A DNA stretch of 56,094 nt from an uncultured Sphingobacteriales bacterium (GTDB lineage Bacteria > Bacteroidota > Bacteroidia > Chitinophagales > Chitinophagaceae). The DNA is taken from NCBI GenBank assembly GCA_937871285.1, contig CALMQS010000007.1, forward strand, positions 1 through 56,094, read 5' to 3'. The notes beneath the pieces are model-generated. The model was not told where the DNA came from and made no database searches. It saw only the letters and a list, made by a program, of their open reading frames with translations. Positions 52,812 to 56,094 of the stretch are shown here, piece by piece (position 1 is the stretch's first letter; each line of letters starts with the position of its first letter). Made by a program: the position numbers and the translations under genes.

Positions 52812-54098
52812 TTACCTCCTGATCAAAACAATATTTTTTGTTTTCAGCCTTTCTGCCAGCCAGGGCTTCAGCTTTTCTTCTTCAACATCCTCCGGAGCGC
52901 TATAAAGCAGTATACATTGTATCTGAACACTGTCCGTGTTCGGGAATTGCTCAATTTTTCCCAGCGATATATTTTTTATGGCAGGGAAAAGAATATTTAA
53001 TTCTTTGGTCAAGGTAGGATCATCCAGTTTGTACTTGTTTAATTCGCTTTTCAGATTATTGATCGCAATGTCTTTTTCGGAAAGCACATTTTCTTTTTTA
53101 TTGATCTCGTTTAATATCTCGGTCTTTAAATCTTCATCGTTTTGCCTGAATGTAAGTTCCGTATTGGCTGCACCCATATTGAAAAGTATCCGGTTATACG
53201 TCTCAATCTCCTTTTCGCTCAGCTTGCGGTTTAGTAGAGCAAGCTCTACTTTTTTGGGATCGCTTTTGTAATCAATTTTTTTGTAAATAACCATATTGCC
53301 GTTGCTCACAAATTCTGTGTTGATAAACTGCTCCACTATTTTGGTATATTTTTTTTCATTCCAGAGCGTGTATGCGAGGTAAAAGCTGGGAATGATCATG
53401 ATAAGGATCAGCGAAGTAATGCCTACCCTGATCTGCCTGCTATACCGTATGCTCTTAAAGCTTGCCGCCGGGTATTTCAGGTATTTCACCACGAAGAAAG
53501 TAGCGATACATATAAAGAAGCAGTTGATGGTATATAAATAAAATGCCCCGGCAAAATAAGGAAAGTTAAAGGTGGCGATCCCATAGCCGGCAGTGCACAG
53601 TGGAGGCATTAATGCTGTAGCGATAGCCACGCCCGGGATCGGGTTCCCTTTTTCAACCCGTGTTACGGCAATTACGCCTACCAGTCCTCCAAAGAAAGCA
53701 ATAAGCACATCGTAAATATTGGGTGAGGTCCTGGCTAAGATCTCCGATTGTACATCCTTAAAAGGGCTGAAATAAAAGTACAAAGCAGAGACTAATAAAC
53801 TTACCCCGGTAGCGATAACAAGGTTTTTCATAGACTTCTTCAATAACGGGAAGTCGTAAGTACCCAATGCAAAACCTGCGCCCACAATCGGACCCATCAA
53901 CGGGGAGATCAGCATGGCTCCGATGATAACGGCCGTGGAGTTAACATTCAGCCCGACAGAGGCAATAATGATGGCGCACGCTAATATCCAAAGATTAGAA
54001 CCGCGGAAGGAAATGTTGTTAAACACATTTTCCAGCACTTTCTTTTTATCTTCCTCCCCGTTGTGTAAGTTTATGAACTCAACTATTTTATTGCTCAT
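52812..54098 (-). CDS. DUF389 / TIGR00341 family membrane protein
   Basis: 428 residues. The N-terminal half holds about six membrane helices with the family signatures NSTAVIIGAMLISPLMGPIV, FGGLVGVIAVTR and PGVAIATALMPPLCTAGYGI. The C-terminal half is soluble with a coiled-coil-like stretch (KENVLSEKDIAINNLKSELN). Role unknown. Adjacent to nhaA on the same strand with a 72-nt gap, so the two may share a transcript. Confidence 0.92.
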   Translation of the reverse strand: MSNKIVEFINLHNGEEDKKKVLENVFNNISFRGSNLWILACAIIIASVGLNVNSTAVIIGAMLISPLMGPIVGAGFALGTYDFPLLKKSMKNLVIATGVSLLVSALYFYFSPFKDVQSEILARTSPNIYDVLIAFFGGLVGVIAVTRVEKGNPIPGVAIATALMPPLCTAGYGIATFNFPYFAGAFYLYTINCFFICIATFFVVKYLKYPAASFKSIRYSRQIRVGITSLILIMIIPSFYLAYTLWNEKKYTKIVEQFINTEFVSNGNMVIYKKIDYKSDPKKVELALLNRKLSEKEIETYNRILFNMGAANTELTFRQNDEDLKTEILNEINKKENVLSEKDIAINNLKSELNKYKLDDPTLTKELNILFPAIKNISLGKIEQFPNTDSVQIQCILLYSAPEDVEEEKLKPWLAERLKTKNIVLIRR

Positions 54099-54170
54099 AT
54101 TCGTGCTATAATATTAGATAGATGTTCTGAACTGAAAAGCAAGATAAATATCAATTCAGAAAAGACATAT

Positions 54171-55511
54171 TCAATTTTCATTATTGTTCTTACTTTGGCT
54201 TTTCAGAATCATATATCCCAAAATACCGCCGATAATAGATGCGGCAAAGATGCCGATCTTCGCTTGCACTTTATATGCTTCGTGCGAAAACGCAAGTTGT
54301 GTAACAAATAACGACATAGTGAATCCTATTGCACCTAAAAGCCCAAGCCCCAAAAGGCTTTTTAAGTTCATTCCTTTGGGAAAGGAAGCAATCCTGAGCT
54401 TCACACAGAGCCAGGTAAATAAAAATATCCCTGCTGTTTTGCCAATTAAAAGACCCAGCGCAACACCCAATGCTACATTTGTACTGAAGATCTCTTTTAT
54501 ATCAATGTCCAATAAGGAAACGCCGGCATTGGCCAAAGCAAAGATCGGAATGATAATAAAAGTTACCATCGGGTGCATGGAATGTTCCAGTATTTGTAAG
54601 GGTGGAATAGCTTTATCGGTATTGCTTTTCACTTCATCGAGAATATGCAACTGCTCATTGGTGAGGGTTGGTATCTTGCTGTTGGAATCCGCCTCTTGAA
54701 ACCGATCAAGATAATTTTTGATCTTCCGGATATAATCGTTCTCGCTTAGCTTCACATTGGCAGGAATCGTAAAGGCAGCCAGGACGGCCGCAATAGTGGC
54801 ATGAACGCCCGATAACAGGAACGCCGTCCAGACACCGCCGATACCGAAAATGGCGTAAAAAAGGATACTCCTTATACCTGCTTTATTGCCTAAATACATG
54901 ATCACCAGGAACCCGAATCCAAGCAGCAGGTTCAATACCGAAATATCTGACGTGTAAAAAAAGGCGATCACCAAAACAGCTCCCAGGTCATCTACAATGG
55001 CTAAAGCGGTAAGAAATACTTTTAAAGCCAGGGGAACTCGCTTACCCAGCAAATACAATACCCCCAGGGCAAAAGCAATATCTGTAGCCATCGGGATACC
55101 CCAGCCATGCTGCACTTCGCCGGAAGGATTAAAAGCAACATAGATAGCGGCGGGCACGAGCATACCGCCTATGGCAGCTGCAATGGGCAGCAACGCTTTT
55201 CTGGGGTTTGACAATTCCCCGGCTACTATTTCCCGTTTTAATTCAAGTCCTACCACAAAAAAGAAAACAGCCATCAGCCCATCGTTGATCCAATGGTGCA
55301 GGTCATATTCCAGGTAGGTTTTCCCGTCCCATTGAAAGCCGAACCTGTGCTCCAAAAAATGATGATAATCGTGCGCCCACGGAGAGTTGGCTAAAATCAA
55401 TGCTACAATCACACTCAGGCCCAGTACAAGTCCGCTGGACTTCTCATTCTGGATGAATTTTTGAATGGGATATACAACTTTGTCAATCTGGTACTTTTTT
55501 GAACGGCTCAT
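54171..55511 (-). CDS. nhaA: Na+/H+ antiporter NhaA
   Basis: 446 residues. Twelve-helix antiporter exchanging sodium for protons. Signatures: FVVGLELKREIVAGELSNP, ATDIAFALGVLYLLGKRVPL, and the ion-binding Asp pair in TALAIVDDLGAVLVIAFFY; YDLHHWINDGLMAVFF precedes them, all in the NhaA order. A soluble insertion between the halves (KNYLDRFQEADSNSKIPTL) makes it longer than the E. coli protein. A -7 box TACCTTTG lies at 55550-55543 on the minus strand, about 30 nt before the ATG. Confidence 0.96.
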   Translation of the reverse strand: MSRSKKYQIDKVVYPIQKFIQNEKSSGLVLGLSVIVALILANSPWAHDYHHFLEHRFGFQWDGKTYLEYDLHHWINDGLMAVFFFVVGLELKREIVAGELSNPRKALLPIAAAIGGMLVPAAIYVAFNPSGEVQHGWGIPMATDIAFALGVLYLLGKRVPLALKVFLTALAIVDDLGAVLVIAFFYTSDISVLNLLLGFGFLVIMYLGNKAGIRSILFYAIFGIGGVWTAFLLSGVHATIAAVLAAFTIPANVKLSENDYIRKIKNYLDRFQEADSNSKIPTLTNEQLHILDEVKSNTDKAIPPLQILEHSMHPMVTFIIIPIFALANAGVSLLDIDIKEIFSTNVALGVALGLLIGKTAGIFLFTWLCVKLRIASFPKGMNLKSLLGLGLLGAIGFTMSLFVTQLAFSHEAYKVQAKIGIFAASIIGGILGYMILKSQSKNNNEN

Positions 55512-56002
55512 GCTTATGATCGGTGTATAAATACGAAATAGACAAAGGTAATCTTTAAAAAAATTTAATGACTTCCAAATTGTGGTCGTTAAAAACGATC
55601 TTCATAGCCAGCTTGACAATTTTTTATTCTAATAGCTATAAAAGCTCTTTTCATTTCAATTAATGCTATTGAAGTAAATTCAATAGTGCAGTCAAATATT
55701 CTTATCTCCCCAATGCCATACGACTGTGATGAATAAAATACTAACAGCTATGAAATAAATGCTGCAGCATAAAAAGTACCTCGGACTGTTGCTTCGTAGG
55801 CTATGCTGATGGCACATGCCAAAAACCTTATTTATGTCATCTCCACCATTGTCGTTTATCATATTGTTTCATAAAGCGTATGTTTATTTTTGCTTTTGAA
55901 GCTGTAGTATTAACCCGAAGAATATATTATTTACCTGGCAGGGTAATGAAAGCAGTATTTTTATACCTTTGCAAAAAATTACAGCTCGTAAGTATTATTT
56001 GC
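55512..56002. other. Intergenic region before the last, partial gene
   Basis: No gene seen in about 490 nt of AT-rich sequence. Contains the nhaA -7 box (55543-55550, minus strand) and a second exact -7 box TACCTTTG at 55964-55971 on the plus strand, about 32 nt before the partial gene at the right edge. Confidence 0.45.
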
Positions 56003-56094
56003 TTGAAACAGTTATCTAAAATAGCGAGTGTTTTTGTAATGTTGATTATGCTTTTGAGCATAATGAAAACCTCTATTCTTTATACTGTTTATGA
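56003..56094 (+). CDS. Partial gene at the right edge, small secreted/membrane protein
   Basis: An open frame from a TTG at 56003 (or the ATG at 56039) runs off the end of the window. The 30 codons encode a basic start and one hydrophobic stretch (KQLSKIASVFVMLIMLLSIM), a signal peptide or membrane anchor. Preceded by a -7 box at 55964-55971. Too short to assign a family. Confidence 0.4.
   Translation, partial: MKQLSKIASVFVMLIMLLSIMKTSILYTVY

Overview
The window comes from a Bacteroidota genome, most likely the Chitinophagaceae/Chitinophagales. The evidence is a SusC/SusD pair with an ECF sigma and FecR anti-sigma, a type IX secretion sorting domain, many lipoproteins with the C-K-K/C-S-K type N-terminus, and promoters of the TTTG-N19/20-TAnnTTTG type rather than E. 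coli -35/-10 boxes. No species call is possible from the sequence alone.

Layout. (1) 1-15.7 kb is ordinary chromosome: TonB-domain/MORN-like protein, secreted-repeat lipoprotein, family-10-like glycosidase with a CBM9-like protein, rpsT, the 2-oxoglutarate dehydrogenase E1/E2 pair (sucA-sucB), an RsmB-type rRNA methyltransferase, a subtilase with T9SS sorting domain, and mnmA. Degenerate heptanucleotide repeats lie between these genes and twice inside the methyltransferase gene. (2) 15.9-28.8 kb is a nutrient-scavenging locus: two phosphatases, then ECF sigma - FecR - SusC - SusD - two metallophosphoesterases - GH16. It looks like a polysaccharide/phosphoester utilisation locus controlled by trans-envelope signalling. 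(3) 29-30.3 kb holds an SAM-hydrolase family gene and tRNA-Lys(UUU). (4) 30.3-36.4 kb is a mobilizable-element module directly downstream of the tRNA: AbiEii-type toxin-antitoxin, HTH protein, toprim/primase-like protein, MobC and an HUH relaxase. No integrase is visible. (5) 36.8-39.4 kb is a cargo segment with a DUF1295-like membrane protein and an unusual cassette: a strongly structured leader RNA ending in a terminator-like hairpin, a small protein resembling BECR-fold nuclease toxins, a Cys-containing partner, and a divergent XRE regulator with a perfect inverted repeat between them. (6) 39.9-44.4 kb holds an FtsX/MacB-type permease broken by one amber codon, and an arsR-arsM-arsC operon without an efflux pump. 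(7) 44.5-56 kb holds MscS, universal stress protein, DUF389 and NhaA genes. This stress-related block is interrupted by about 6 kb (membrane AraC regulator, DUF4386, DUF6326, paralogous lipoproteins, alpha/beta hydrolase) that ends in a decayed copy of the universal-stress-protein C-terminus.

The most notable item is the leader RNA-nuclease-like-partner-XRE cassette at 37.7-39.4 kb. Its layout recalls RNA-antitoxin (type III-like) or attenuator-controlled toxin systems. The helices can be read directly and include a G-U wobble that gives the strand, but the function is inference. Second are the period-7 mosaic repeats, which form the mnmA stop codon and two in-frame stretches of an RNA methyltransferase gene.
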